Shown here piece by piece: positions 1 to 8,518 of a DNA stretch of 64,000 nt. Position numbers and translations under genes: made by a program. How positions within the stretch are numbered: position 1 is the stretch's first letter; each line of letters begins with the position of its first letter. The stretch comes from Actinokineospora diospyrosa. GTDB lineage: Bacteria; Actinomycetota; Actinomycetes; Mycobacteriales; Pseudonocardiaceae. Location: assembly GCF_024171925.1 (NCBI RefSeq), contig NZ_JAMTCO010000004.1, positions 62,001 to 126,000 on the forward strand. Direction: 5' to 3'. The notes below the pieces were generated by a model. The model did not search any database, was not told where the DNA came from, and worked only from the letters and a program-made list of their open reading frames with translations.

Positions 1-583
1 GGGTGGCGACGACGCGGCTGGCGAAGGGGAAGCCGGGGCCGTCGGAGAGGTTGGCGAGGTAGACGCCGTTGGCGCGCAGGACGCGGGAGAGTTCCCTGGT
101 GGCCTCGACGCTGAACAGGCCTGCGGACACCATGCCGCGCTCGAACGCGTCGACCACGACGACGTCGGTGGAGAGGTCTTCACGGGCGGTGGCGCCCGCT
201 CGGCCGTCTCCCACGTGGACGGTCAACCCGGGGATCGCGTCGATGCCGAACTGGTCGCGCACCAACGCGACCATGCCCCCGTCGGCGTCGACGACCTCCT
301 GGCGGGATCCGGGCCGGGTGGCGGAGAGGTACCTCGGCACCGTGCACGCCCCACCACCCAGGTGCAACGCGTCGACCGCCGCCCCCTCCTGCCCCCAGCA
401 GTCCAGCACATCCGCGATCCGCCGCACGTAGTCGAACTCCAAGTGCGTCGGATCGTCAACGTCGACGTAGGACTGGGCCACGCCATCGACACTGAGCAAC
501 CACCCGTTCACCCGATCCAGGTCCCGCACCACCTCCGCGGTCCCGAACCGCACGGGAAAACGCCCCTGTCTCGGACCAGTCAC
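1..583 (-). CDS. Spermidine-synthase-like methyltransferase-fold protein (3' end outside window)
   Basis: The reading frame is open from a GTG at 583 to the window edge (194 codons seen), so the C-terminus is missing. It has the Rossmann-like core of the spermidine synthase/methyltransferase group: a nucleotide-binding stretch LHLGGGACTVPRYL, the acidic VVDAD strand, a DGRAG turn and VVVDAFERG, followed by LSRVLRANGVYLANL. The start is placed at GTG 583 (Val-Thr-Gly-Pro-Arg); another GTG lies two codons upstream. Actinobacterial proteins of this type are often called fused or polyamine-synthase-like without proof of polyamine synthesis, so the substrate is unknown. It starts 46 bp after the NACHT gene on the same strand and could be the last cistron of that operon. 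Confidence 0.75.
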   Translation of the reverse strand, partial: MTGPRQGRFPVRFGTAEVVRDLDRVNGWLLSVDGVAQSYVDVDDPTHLEFDYVRRIADVLDCWGQEGAAVDALHLGGGACTVPRYLSATRPGSRQEVVDADGGMVALVRDQFGIDAIPGLTVHVGDGRAGATAREDLSTDVVVVDAFERGMVSAGLFSVEATRELSRVLRANGVYLANLSDGPGFPFASRVVAT

Positions 584-629
584 CCGCACAGCACACCACG
601 CCGCGCCCGCACGGGCTAGGCAGGGGCGG

Positions 630-3476
630 CTAGGGCACGAACGGCGTGGAAAGACCCGATCGGTAGGGCTTCCCCCGCGGGAGGCCGGTCAGGCCTTCGG
701 CCACTCGGCGGGCGGTCGACGAGTCCTCCTGCGCGAGAATCGCTGCACGAAGCCCTGGACCGTGGGCGTTGTTGACCTCGACCAACCAGTCGAGCTCACC
801 TTTCGGATCGAGATCCGCTATCCACAGCACACAGCTCACCACCACCGGGATATCCCAATCGGCGCATCGGGTACGCAGAACGTGTTTGGCCAGCTCCACA
901 ATCGGTACCAATTGGGCCGGATCGACGGAACCCGAAGGTGGGGCTGCGGGGAACCCTCGGAAATGAACGCCGACGGCCGCCGCTACCAGCGAGGAGAAGG
1001 CGTAGTGAGCCCAATCCTCATGGTTGGAGTAGTAGGTCATCGTGGTGAAAACCGCATTCCCGGTCCGCAACCGCAACTCCAGAGAAGGGTCGCCCATCAA
1101 CCGGGCAGCAGCCAGATCAGGCGGAAGCCCTCCAGGTGTTCGATTCCGGTAGACCCGAATCAGGTGCAGTTCGAGGCCAGCGCAGACAGTGCTTATCCCA
1201 GTCGCGTCCAATCCAGCGGTCCACAGACGCACCAACGACTGCCATTGCTCCTTCGGCCCATGTGGCCATATCGTCGGCAGGTGCAGATCGCCGCCCGGCA
1301 CCGCGGTACGCAACAAGACCAGGTTCGCGCTGTACGAGGCAGCGCGGCGGATGGCGTGGTAGGGCGTCGGCCGGTAGTTGTCGAGGTGGCCACTCACCCT
1401 GTGCTCGTGGTAGCAGGCCAGCAACTCTTCCAGTGCCTTGGCGACGTTCTCCCGTTCGCCAAGGGCGAGCTTGGCGAGCTTGGCAGCGGCGAAATCCAGG
1501 ACCGGGCGCTGGTTGGACAGCGGTTGGTGGGACAGGAGCGCGAACAGCAGATCGTCATCGGGGCGATGCCCGGCACGTGCGCCTGCGACATCTCGAAGGA
1601 CTTCCACCACTCGGTCGGCGACCAGGTACTCACCGAATGTGGCGTGCAGGAACTCGTAGGCGCGGTGTTCGACGTCGGTGCGGGCCTGCGGGGAGTGCAC
1701 GAAGTAGAACTCGGCGAGCAGGCGCTTGCCGCTGGTCACCGGTTCGCCGAGCGCAGTCAGGTCCGCGGCGAGTTCCGTTTCGGCGATCCACTGCGCGCCG
1801 CGGTTGAGCATGCCGAGGGCCGCGACCGACAATCGTCGCAAAGTCGACTGGACAGCAGCGTCCAGGTTCTGGGTGGTTCGTTTCTCGGCCTCGCGGCGGG
1901 CGAATAGGGCGAACATCCGCTCGTAGAGGTCGGTCAGCGACATCTGCGCGGTCGGTTCGGGTGCCGCCCAGTCCGCGTAGTAGACCGCCAGCATCATCAG
2001 CAGCAGCGGCTGCCTGGAGAGCGTGGCCACGTTCTCCGCCAACCGAGGTGGCAGCAGGCGCACGCCGGAACGTTCGTTTACCCGGTTCCAGACCGCAGTC
2101 CACGCCTCGACCTGCTTCTCATCGAAGTCCTCCAGTTTGACGACAGGGACGCCGTGGGGAACGGCCACCCGGTCAACGACCAGGGTGCGGGAGGTGACGA
2201 CCACAGCGACCGGGTGACCAAGAGCGGCTTCACGCCGTTGGAACGTCTCCACGTCGTGGAGGTAACCGGTGCGGTCGTGAGTGGTCGCCTGGAGCAACTC
2301 GTCGAGGCCGTCGAGCAGCACCACCCGGAGGCTCCCGCTCGTCTGGTCGGCGAGGTCCGGCCAACTGACCCGGCGGTGGGTGAGCAGGTCGAGCGCGGTC
2401 TGGATCTGGGTGTCCACTTGGGCGTTGGCGTCGACGTGCCGCAACGGGACACGGACGACCGTGTAGTTCGTGGCGGGGAGACTTGCCGCCAAGACCTTTG
2501 TCAGCAGCGACTTGCCTGAGCCGGGGTGGCCTAGCAGCAGCATCGGCCGTTCAATCGCGGTGCTGGTGCTGCTGAAGTGGACCGCGAACACGCGACCCAG
2601 GTCTACCCGAACCCCCTGCGTGTCCCACCACCCCTCGTCGGAGAGGGCGCAGTCCGTGCTGTGCTCCGCGATGCGGCCCCTGGGCGTCTGGACGATCTCA
2701 CGCACCGTGGGGAACACGGTCGCGGCGCCCGCACGGACGAGCGGCAGGTCCAACTCGGCCGAGTTGGCATCAGCAAGGACTTTGCGCAGGTCGCGAGGTG
2801 GCGCCGAGGGGCCGTGGGCCAACATTGCGGACAAGCTGATCAAGATCGAGCCGACAGCAGCGCGTTCGGTCAGCTCAGCCCAAACACCGAACTCGGGGAC
2901 CCGTCGCGCCATCTGCAGGAAGTGGGCCTGATACCTGTTCGCGACCTGGGCGCCAATGGCATTGGGGGATGCGCGGCCCGACGTGTCGACGGGAGCCGAG
3001 GCGACCATCAGCGAGGCCCAGCCACTGATGTCCGCGAGCAGCGTGGCGAAAGTCTTAGTAGCGCTCGGGGCTGGCAGTGGGTTGGTGTAGAGCAGGTTCA
3101 GCCAGTTCTTCTCATTGAGCACGCTCCCCGTCGCTAGTGCCACCTTGTCGCGGTCCGGGGTCTTGCGGTGTTCGTCCACGACCTCGAAGTAGGAGGTCAT
3201 GACCAGGATGGTGTGCGCGGCGACAAGGAGGTCTTGGCGTTCGACGCCGTTCGTGTGTAGGAGCTTGTCCGACACCGCGTCTAAGCCGGTGCGGACGAGG
3301 CGGACCGCCTCGTTCTTCTGGTCGACCAGTGCCCACAAGCCTTCTATAGGCGCGATGCCGACCGAAGCCAGGATGACGCCGCCGAGGAGTGAGTCGAGGC
3401 GGTCCAGCCAGGGGCGGTCGTGGTGGCCGAGGACCTTAAGCGCGCCCTGGAACGTGATAGGCGGGTTGCGGCGCAA
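630..3476 (-). CDS. NACHT-family STAND NTPase
   Basis: A 948-residue protein. Residues 1-300 are mostly helical without a recognised catalytic domain, resembling the helical N-terminal modules of actinobacterial NACHT proteins. A P-loop follows at about 316-323 (GHPGSGKS), then Walker B VVLLDGLDE near 385-393 and a VVVTSR sensor strand. The EFLHATFGEYL motif after the winged-helix region is typical of NACHT proteins. Residues 650-948 are helical and could be the sensor region. Such NTPases act as signal-triggered switches, many in phage defence; this one lacks an obvious effector domain. It starts at TTG with a GGAG nine bases upstream, six bases after the FHA stop codon and in the same frame, making it the eighth cistron of the glnX-glnH-pknG-type operon. 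Confidence 0.85.
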   Translation of the reverse strand: MRRNPPITFQGALKVLGHHDRPWLDRLDSLLGGVILASVGIAPIEGLWALVDQKNEAVRLVRTGLDAVSDKLLHTNGVERQDLLVAAHTILVMTSYFEVVDEHRKTPDRDKVALATGSVLNEKNWLNLLYTNPLPAPSATKTFATLLADISGWASLMVASAPVDTSGRASPNAIGAQVANRYQAHFLQMARRVPEFGVWAELTERAAVGSILISLSAMLAHGPSAPPRDLRKVLADANSAELDLPLVRAGAATVFPTVREIVQTPRGRIAEHSTDCALSDEGWWDTQGVRVDLGRVFAVHFSSTSTAIERPMLLLGHPGSGKSLLTKVLAASLPATNYTVVRVPLRHVDANAQVDTQIQTALDLLTHRRVSWPDLADQTSGSLRVVLLDGLDELLQATTHDRTGYLHDVETFQRREAALGHPVAVVVTSRTLVVDRVAVPHGVPVVKLEDFDEKQVEAWTAVWNRVNERSGVRLLPPRLAENVATLSRQPLLLMMLAVYYADWAAPEPTAQMSLTDLYERMFALFARREAEKRTTQNLDAAVQSTLRRLSVAALGMLNRGAQWIAETELAADLTALGEPVTSGKRLLAEFYFVHSPQARTDVEHRAYEFLHATFGEYLVADRVVEVLRDVAGARAGHRPDDDLLFALLSHQPLSNQRPVLDFAAAKLAKLALGERENVAKALEELLACYHEHRVSGHLDNYRPTPYHAIRRAASYSANLVLLRTAVPGGDLHLPTIWPHGPKEQWQSLVRLWTAGLDATGISTVCAGLELHLIRVYRNRTPGGLPPDLAAARLMGDPSLELRLRTGNAVFTTMTYYSNHEDWAHYAFSSLVAAAVGVHFRGFPAAPPSGSVDPAQLVPIVELAKHVLRTRCADWDIPVVVSCVLWIADLDPKGELDWLVEVNNAHGPGLRAAILAQEDSSTARRVAEGLTGLPRGKPYRSGLSTPFVP

Positions 3477-3482
3477 GAGGGG

Positions 3483-4121
3483 CTACTCCGCGTGGACGGT
3501 CAGGACGGTCCAGGCGCCTAGGTAGATGTGGTCGCCGGGGGTTAACGGGGTGGGGTGGTCTGGGGGGATGGGGGTGTGGATGTCGTTGACGAACGTGTGG
3601 TTGGTGGAGTGGAGGTCGACGATGGTCCAGCCCGGGGGGTTGTGGACGAGCATGGCGTGGGAGCGGCCGATGGCGCGGTCTTCCGGGGGGCCGGTGAGGT
3701 CGATGTCGGGGCGGATGCCGCGGGTGGGGTCGGCCCGGCCGATGACCAGGGACGCGCCCACCAGGTCGAAGCGGCGGGGCGGGACGAAGCGGGGGAACTC
3801 GATGCGCAGGTCGTTGGTGTGGGCCTTGGTCTCGTCGTAGTACGCGCGGTCGGCGGCGACGGAGATGGACCACTGGGTCTCGACCGGCGGTGGCGGTTGC
3901 CTGCGCTGTTGCTCGGCCGGGAGGTGCGAGTCGTAGCCGCAGACCTCGCAGAAACGGCCGGTCTGGGCTGGGTGGCCGTTCGGGCAGTCCCAGGTGGTGG
4001 CCGGGTCCGGGGTGGGCGGTGGGGCGGCAGGCGGGGCGGGGGTGGCGGCGCCTATAGGGCGGCCGCACACGTCGCACTCGGCGGGGTCGGTCGACTCATG
4101 GCCTTTGGGGCACCGGGGCAT
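3483..4121 (-). CDS. Double zinc-ribbon FHA-domain protein
   Basis: A 212-residue protein. It opens with a CPxGH...CDVCG ribbon, then a proline-rich linker, a second ribbon (CPNGH...FCEVCG) and a C-terminal FHA domain (about 125-210). The FHA phosphothreonine pocket looks intact: VIGR, GRSHA and TNHTFVN. FHA domains bind phosphothreonine peptides, so this is a likely reader or substrate of the kinase encoded in the same operon. In mycobacteria the PknG substrate is the small FHA protein GarA, phosphorylated on an N-terminal ETTS/ETTP-type segment. I see no such segment here, so it is a positional analogue rather than a clear GarA. Its start is three bases after the vWA stop codon. Confidence 0.9.
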   Translation of the reverse strand: MPRCPKGHESTDPAECDVCGRPIGAATPAPPAAPPPTPDPATTWDCPNGHPAQTGRFCEVCGYDSHLPAEQQRRQPPPPVETQWSISVAADRAYYDETKAHTNDLRIEFPRFVPPRRFDLVGASLVIGRADPTRGIRPDIDLTGPPEDRAIGRSHAMLVHNPPGWTIVDLHSTNHTFVNDIHTPIPPDHPTPLTPGDHIYLGAWTVLTVHAE

Positions 4122-4124
4122 GGC

Positions 4125-5402
4125 TCACTCCTGCTCGGAACGCACGCGGGTGGTGCGCTTGGACTCGATCTGGGCCATCTCCTTGAGCACGTCGGCCATC
4201 CGGTCGCGGACCCGGTGCGTGCCCGCGCCGTCGTCCTCGACCAGGCGGGCGAGGTGGGCGGCGGTCTCGGTGTTGCCGTGCTCCTTGGCCAGGTCGATGG
4301 CGCGGCCCAGCCGGTCGGTGGCGCGCGGGAGGTCACCGGCCTGGTGCGCGTCGACGCCCTCGCGCACGAGGTCGGCCATCCGCTGCTGGCCGGTGAAGTG
4401 GGCGACCTGGGGGCTGATGCGGGTGGACAGCACCGGGTCGTCGGTCCAGAACGCGCGGACGCGGTGCTCGGTGGACTGCTGGTCGCCGACGGCCATGCAG
4501 ACCCTGGCCGCGACCAAGCCCTCCCCCACCTCGCCCGTGTCGACCTCTATGGACAAGTGGAAGTCGCGCGTTTCGGCTGCCCAGTGCCCGGTGGGGTAAT
4601 CACGCACGCGTGGGCTGATGACGCTGCCGCGGTCAGTTAGGTCAACGATGCGAGGGAAGACCTGCTTGAGGAACCGCAACCGGGCGTGGGCTGGGGTCCA
4701 TAGCCGCAAGGTCACATCGACCGCAGCAGTGCCCATCAGCTTCTCGGTGATCTCCTTGAACTCCGCCGCCAGTGCGGCCGCGTCCGGGAGACCACGCACG
4801 GAGCCGTGCAAGGTGTCGGCGATGCGCTCGAGAGTGCGGGCCTGCCAACCACCTTCGCCGACACCGCGGGCGTCGCAGGTGAACTTGCCTTCGCAGGACG
4901 TCACTGTCTCGTAGAACTGCTCGGTGGTCTCATGCTCGTTGCGGCCGTCGGTTAGCAGTACCGCGTGCCGGATGGGTGCTCTGGTGGAGGCGAACAACTG
5001 CTCGGCCAGCCGCAACCAGGTGCCGATCGCGGTACCGCCACCGGCCACGAGTCTGCCCACGGCCTCGCGAGCCTTCTTACGACTAGAAGGCGTGGCTTCG
5101 GCGAGGGTCTGGGTGGTCGGGTAGACCATGGTGGCGATCTCGGTGCCCGCGACGATGGCGAACGCCACCCCGTCGGGCAGGGCGGCGACGACCGCGTTGA
5201 CCGCCAGCTTGGCCTGGGCGATCTTGTTGCCGGACATGGAGCCGGAGGTGTCGATCATGATGACCCGGGCCAGGCCCCGGTCGACGCCGGGGTCGCCCAG
5301 GGTGTCGCCGGTGAGGGTGACCGAGACGACCGCGTCCATGGTGCGCGCGCCCAGCGGCAGGTACTCGTTCTGGTCGACGTGGACCTCGAAGTCGAGGGTC
5401 AT
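4125..5402 (-). CDS. vWA-domain protein
   Basis: A 425-residue cytoplasmic protein with no signal peptide or membrane segment. The vWA domain (about 40-220) has a complete metal-ion-dependent adhesion site, DTSGSMSG after the hydrophobic RVIMI strand, and VLLTDGRN. The remainder is a beta-rich region, then a helical C-terminus (about 350-425, DLPRATDRLGRAIDLAKEHG) that resembles TPR helices. In bacteria such vWA proteins serve as metal-dependent adaptors in kinase and chaperone complexes. The ATG overlaps the PP2C stop codon (ATGA, 5399-5402), so the pair is translationally coupled; the FHA gene follows after three bases. Confidence 0.9.
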   Translation of the reverse strand: MTLDFEVHVDQNEYLPLGARTMDAVVSVTLTGDTLGDPGVDRGLARVIMIDTSGSMSGNKIAQAKLAVNAVVAALPDGVAFAIVAGTEIATMVYPTTQTLAEATPSSRKKAREAVGRLVAGGGTAIGTWLRLAEQLFASTRAPIRHAVLLTDGRNEHETTEQFYETVTSCEGKFTCDARGVGEGGWQARTLERIADTLHGSVRGLPDAAALAAEFKEITEKLMGTAAVDVTLRLWTPAHARLRFLKQVFPRIVDLTDRGSVISPRVRDYPTGHWAAETRDFHLSIEVDTGEVGEGLVAARVCMAVGDQQSTEHRVRAFWTDDPVLSTRISPQVAHFTGQQRMADLVREGVDAHQAGDLPRATDRLGRAIDLAKEHGNTETAAHLARLVEDDGAGTHRVRDRMADVLKEMAQIESKRTTRVRSEQE

Positions 5403-6286
5403 GCCGGTCCTCCTCCGGTCGCGGTGATCGCGGCGACGGTGACGTTGTCGTGGCCACCCGCGGCCAGCGCGCGGCCGAGCAGCGTGCGGGTGACCGAGGC
5501 GGGTGAGCCGAGGTGGTCGGCGGGGGCGACCAGCCCGGCGTCGAGGTAGCGGGAGAGGCCGTCGCTGCAGACCAGGACGAGGCCGGGCTCCGGTGGGGTG
5601 AAGCGGCGCACCTGGGCGCTGATCGGGCCCGCGTCGGCGCCCAGCCAGCGCTCCAGGGCGTGGACGCCGGGTTCGGTCATGCGCGGGTCCTCGATGCCGA
5701 CCCCTTGGGCGATGAGCCTGCCCGCAGCCGAGTCGTCGATGGTGAGCCTGCGCATGCCTGTTGGGCCTGCCCAGTAGGCGGGGCTGTCACCGACCCAACC
5801 GACGGTGACGTCATCAGCGGTAACGAGGGCGGAGACGTAGGTGCAGCAGGGCGGGTTCTTGTCAGAGGGGTCGCCGAGAAGCGCTGCAGCGTCAGCGGCC
5901 GAACATGCTGCTGCTGTTGTCGCCGCTATAGGTTCGTCTCCACGCGCTACGGCAGCCAGCAACTCCGCTAGCCCTGCCTCTGCTGCCCGGATCGCGGCGA
6001 ATTCCGACCCCGGTGCCGAGGCGACTCCATCACACACGACGGCCGCGGCGACGTCGCCGAGCATCCCTATGGCTACCGCGTCCTCGTTGCGCTCCCGGCG
6101 CCTGCCTCGATCTGTGATGGCAGCGACCTTGTCGAGGTCCAAGGCCGGTCGTTCGGTGGAGAACTCGATCCGCGGCGCGACGGCGGGCAAGGCGTACTGG
6201 TCGCGGCCGCAGTCCTCGCAGAACCGCCACCCGGGCTGCAGGGTGGCACCGCAGTGGCCGCAAGACGCCGTCACATCGGTGGGCAT
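5399..6286 (-). CDS. PP2C-type Ser/Thr phosphatase with N-terminal zinc ribbon
   Basis: A 295-residue protein. Residues 9-27 form a zinc ribbon (CGHCGATL...FCEDCG) and the remainder is a PP2C catalytic domain. Visible motifs are RERNEDA and VVCDGVA (metal-binding aspartates), VGDSPAYW, SDGLSRYL and GHDNVTV. It should dephosphorylate phosphoserine/threonine proteins and is the natural antagonist of the PknG-type kinase encoded three bases upstream. It shares the N-terminal zinc-ribbon idea with the kinase and the FHA protein of the same operon, suggesting a common docking feature. There is no membrane segment, unlike the PstP type. Confidence 0.92.
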   Translation of the reverse strand: MPTDVTASCGHCGATLQPGWRFCEDCGRDQYALPAVAPRIEFSTERPALDLDKVAAITDRGRRRERNEDAVAIGMLGDVAAAVVCDGVASAPGSEFAAIRAAEAGLAELLAAVARGDEPIAATTAAACSAADAAALLGDPSDKNPPCCTYVSALVTADDVTVGWVGDSPAYWAGPTGMRRLTIDDSAAGRLIAQGVGIEDPRMTEPGVHALERWLGADAGPISAQVRRFTPPEPGLVLVCSDGLSRYLDAGLVAPADHLGSPASVTRTLLGRALAAGGHDNVTVAAITATGGGPA

Positions 6287-6289
6287 GGG

Positions 6290-8518
6290 TCAGACCATCG
6301 TCTTCGGTCGGACCTCGTTGGCGCGGTCGACGAGTCTGGACCGCACGTCCCGGTCGGTGGTGAGCTTCGCCAGCGCCCGGTAGGAGCGTTCCAGCCGGGC
6401 GCGCAGCCGGGTCTCCTCGTCGACGTTCTCATCGGTCGGCAGCGGCGCGGAGCCCGCGAGGGCGAGCAGCGCCGCGCCGTGGACCTCGATGTCGAGTCGG
6501 GCAAGGCGTTCAGCGTCGAGGGTGAGCGCGTCGAGTCGGGAGATCGCCTTAGGTAGCTCTGCCGGATCGCCTACCTGGGTGCGGATGGCAGCAATCCGGG
6601 CAGCAGTGTGGTGGGTGGAACTTTCAGGCACATCGTCGAGAACCTCGACGGCGCTGTTGAGCTCGCCGCTCGTGCTGAGCGTGCGGGCAAGACCGAACGC
6701 GGCACTGACGTAGGAGCGGTCGGTGTTCCACACCCGCCCATAGAGGTCGAGCGCGCGTTCAATGTCTTTGTGCCACTCAAGCGCTGCTGCCAACGCCAAC
6801 TTGGGTGCGAGCTCGCCGGGGAGCGCTGCGTACACGGCCTCGAAATGGGTCACCGCCGCCGCGTCGTCTTCATCGGCGAAGGCGGCGACACCCAGGTACC
6901 ACTCAGTGCGCCAGTCGCCCGGACGTGCGGTGGTGAACTCATCGAGCACGGTTCGCGCCGAGGCGACGTCACCGGCGACGATGTGCGCGTCGGCTAGGCG
7001 CAGCAGCAGTTCCGGGGTGCGTTCTCCGGCGCTGAGCAGAGTCTCGATGAGTCGATCCGGGGCGACGCTGCCCAGGGTCGCGAGGAAGCCCGCGGCGGAG
7101 TCGGCGGGGTCGACCAGCGGGCTGGGCAACGCGCCCGGCACTTCCGCCCACGACACGGGCGGGACGTCTTCGGCCGCGACGACACCGGTTCCCGTGCCGA
7201 ACACCCTGCGCTCGCGGGTGAACAAGGTCGAGACGGTGCCGCGCGGCTCATCCTGCTCATGGGCGAGGACCTCGGCGAGCACACCGAGCACCTGCTCGCG
7301 CATGTCTTCGGCTGTGGCGAACCGGAAGGCAGGGTCAGGGTGGGCTGCCCGGCGCAAGAGGTGGCCGAACGACTCATACGGACCGTTGAAAGGCAGGCCC
7401 GCCGGGAGGTCGTGGACGTGAGTGGTGCTGAACGCGGCGAATGGGAAGCTCAAGACGGCCATCGTGCGTCCGAGCGTGTAGAGGTCAGAGTGCTTGGTCG
7501 GCCGGTGCGCGCCGCTCTGCACCTCAGGAGCCATGAACCCCTCAGTGCCGTAAGGGTCCCGGTCACTGTCATCACGCATGACCGCGCCGAGGTCGATGAG
7601 CTTCACACGCTGATCGACCTGCATGGCGTTGTGCGGCTTGAGGTCGCAATAGACCAGGCCCCGGCGGTGTAGGTAGCCGAAAGCGGCGAGGATGTCGTCG
7701 GCATAGCGCAGCACAACAGGCACGGGTAGGGGTGCCCGCTCGCCCCGTTCGTCGCGGCTGCGCTGCAGCATCTCGTAGAGCGTGCGGCCGGGCAGGTACT
7801 CCATGACGATGTAGCCCGCGACCACGCCGGTGCGCGGATCGGTGTGCTCGACGAAGTCGTTGATCTTGACGACGTTCGGGTGGTCGACCGTGACCAAGTA
7901 CTGCTTCTCCGAGGCGGCAGCCTCAACAGCGGCCGGATCATGAGAGTTGATGAGTCCCTTGAGGACTACCCAGCGCTCGGCAGTGCCATCGGCCAGGTGC
8001 AGGTCTCGGGCGAGATAGATCCACCCGAGGCCGCCGTAGGCAAGGCAACCGAGGACTTCGTAGCGTTCGACCCGGCTGCCTTTAGCCAGGTTCGGCACGT
8101 AAGAGAACGGGGTGCGGTCGCGCGGGCAGAAGCCCTCATCCAACCCGGGGTGATCTCCGCGTGGTTGCCCGACGAGTTGCTCGCACGCGGGGCAGATTCG
8201 TCTGCTGTAGGGGACCTTGGGGTCGGAAAGGATGGCATTGGCGGGGTCAGCCATCGTGAAGGGCGGCAGCGTCACCTGCTCGGAGATGGTGCCGCCGGGC
8301 CGCGTCGGTTTGCGGTTGCCGGTGGTCATCCCCCTACCGGTGAACCCGCGCCCGGTCTCGCCGCCACCTCGCGGCGGTGGCGGTGGCACGTCCGGCTTCG
8401 GCGGCGGCTCCTTGACCTGGGCACCCGTCGGGGCGATGAAGCCGCACTCGTCACACGAGCCGTCTTCCAGGTACGAGCCGCCGCAACCCGGCCGAACACA
8501 CGGGGTCCGCACCGTCAT
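6290..8518 (-). CDS. pknG: PknG-type serine/threonine protein kinase with zinc ribbon and TPR domains
   Basis: A 742-residue protein (mycobacterial PknG is about 750) with the PknG order of domains. First comes a short ribbon (CGGSY...CDECG), then a rubredoxin-like CPACEQLVG...GFCPRDR knuckle at about 109-135 and the kinase domain at about 150-410. Kinase motifs are a glycine loop (AYGGLGWIYLA), the lysine strand RWVVLKG, YCDLKPHNAM in place of HRD, and LIDLGAV in place of DFG; the last two substitutions are PknG-like. A helical TPR C-terminus follows from about 490. The start is the ATG at 8518, which overlaps the preceding stop codon (ATGA, 8515-8518); the frame stays open further upstream, but that stretch is antisense-like filler. 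In mycobacteria PknG lies beside GlnH and GlnX and controls glutamate and 2-oxoglutarate metabolism. Confidence 0.93.
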   Translation of the reverse strand: MTVRTPCVRPGCGGSYLEDGSCDECGFIAPTGAQVKEPPPKPDVPPPPPRGGGETGRGFTGRGMTTGNRKPTRPGGTISEQVTLPPFTMADPANAILSDPKVPYSRRICPACEQLVGQPRGDHPGLDEGFCPRDRTPFSYVPNLAKGSRVERYEVLGCLAYGGLGWIYLARDLHLADGTAERWVVLKGLINSHDPAAVEAAASEKQYLVTVDHPNVVKINDFVEHTDPRTGVVAGYIVMEYLPGRTLYEMLQRSRDERGERAPLPVPVVLRYADDILAAFGYLHRRGLVYCDLKPHNAMQVDQRVKLIDLGAVMRDDSDRDPYGTEGFMAPEVQSGAHRPTKHSDLYTLGRTMAVLSFPFAAFSTTHVHDLPAGLPFNGPYESFGHLLRRAAHPDPAFRFATAEDMREQVLGVLAEVLAHEQDEPRGTVSTLFTRERRVFGTGTGVVAAEDVPPVSWAEVPGALPSPLVDPADSAAGFLATLGSVAPDRLIETLLSAGERTPELLLRLADAHIVAGDVASARTVLDEFTTARPGDWRTEWYLGVAAFADEDDAAAVTHFEAVYAALPGELAPKLALAAALEWHKDIERALDLYGRVWNTDRSYVSAAFGLARTLSTSGELNSAVEVLDDVPESSTHHTAARIAAIRTQVGDPAELPKAISRLDALTLDAERLARLDIEVHGAALLALAGSAPLPTDENVDEETRLRARLERSYRALAKLTTDRDVRSRLVDRANEVRPKTMV

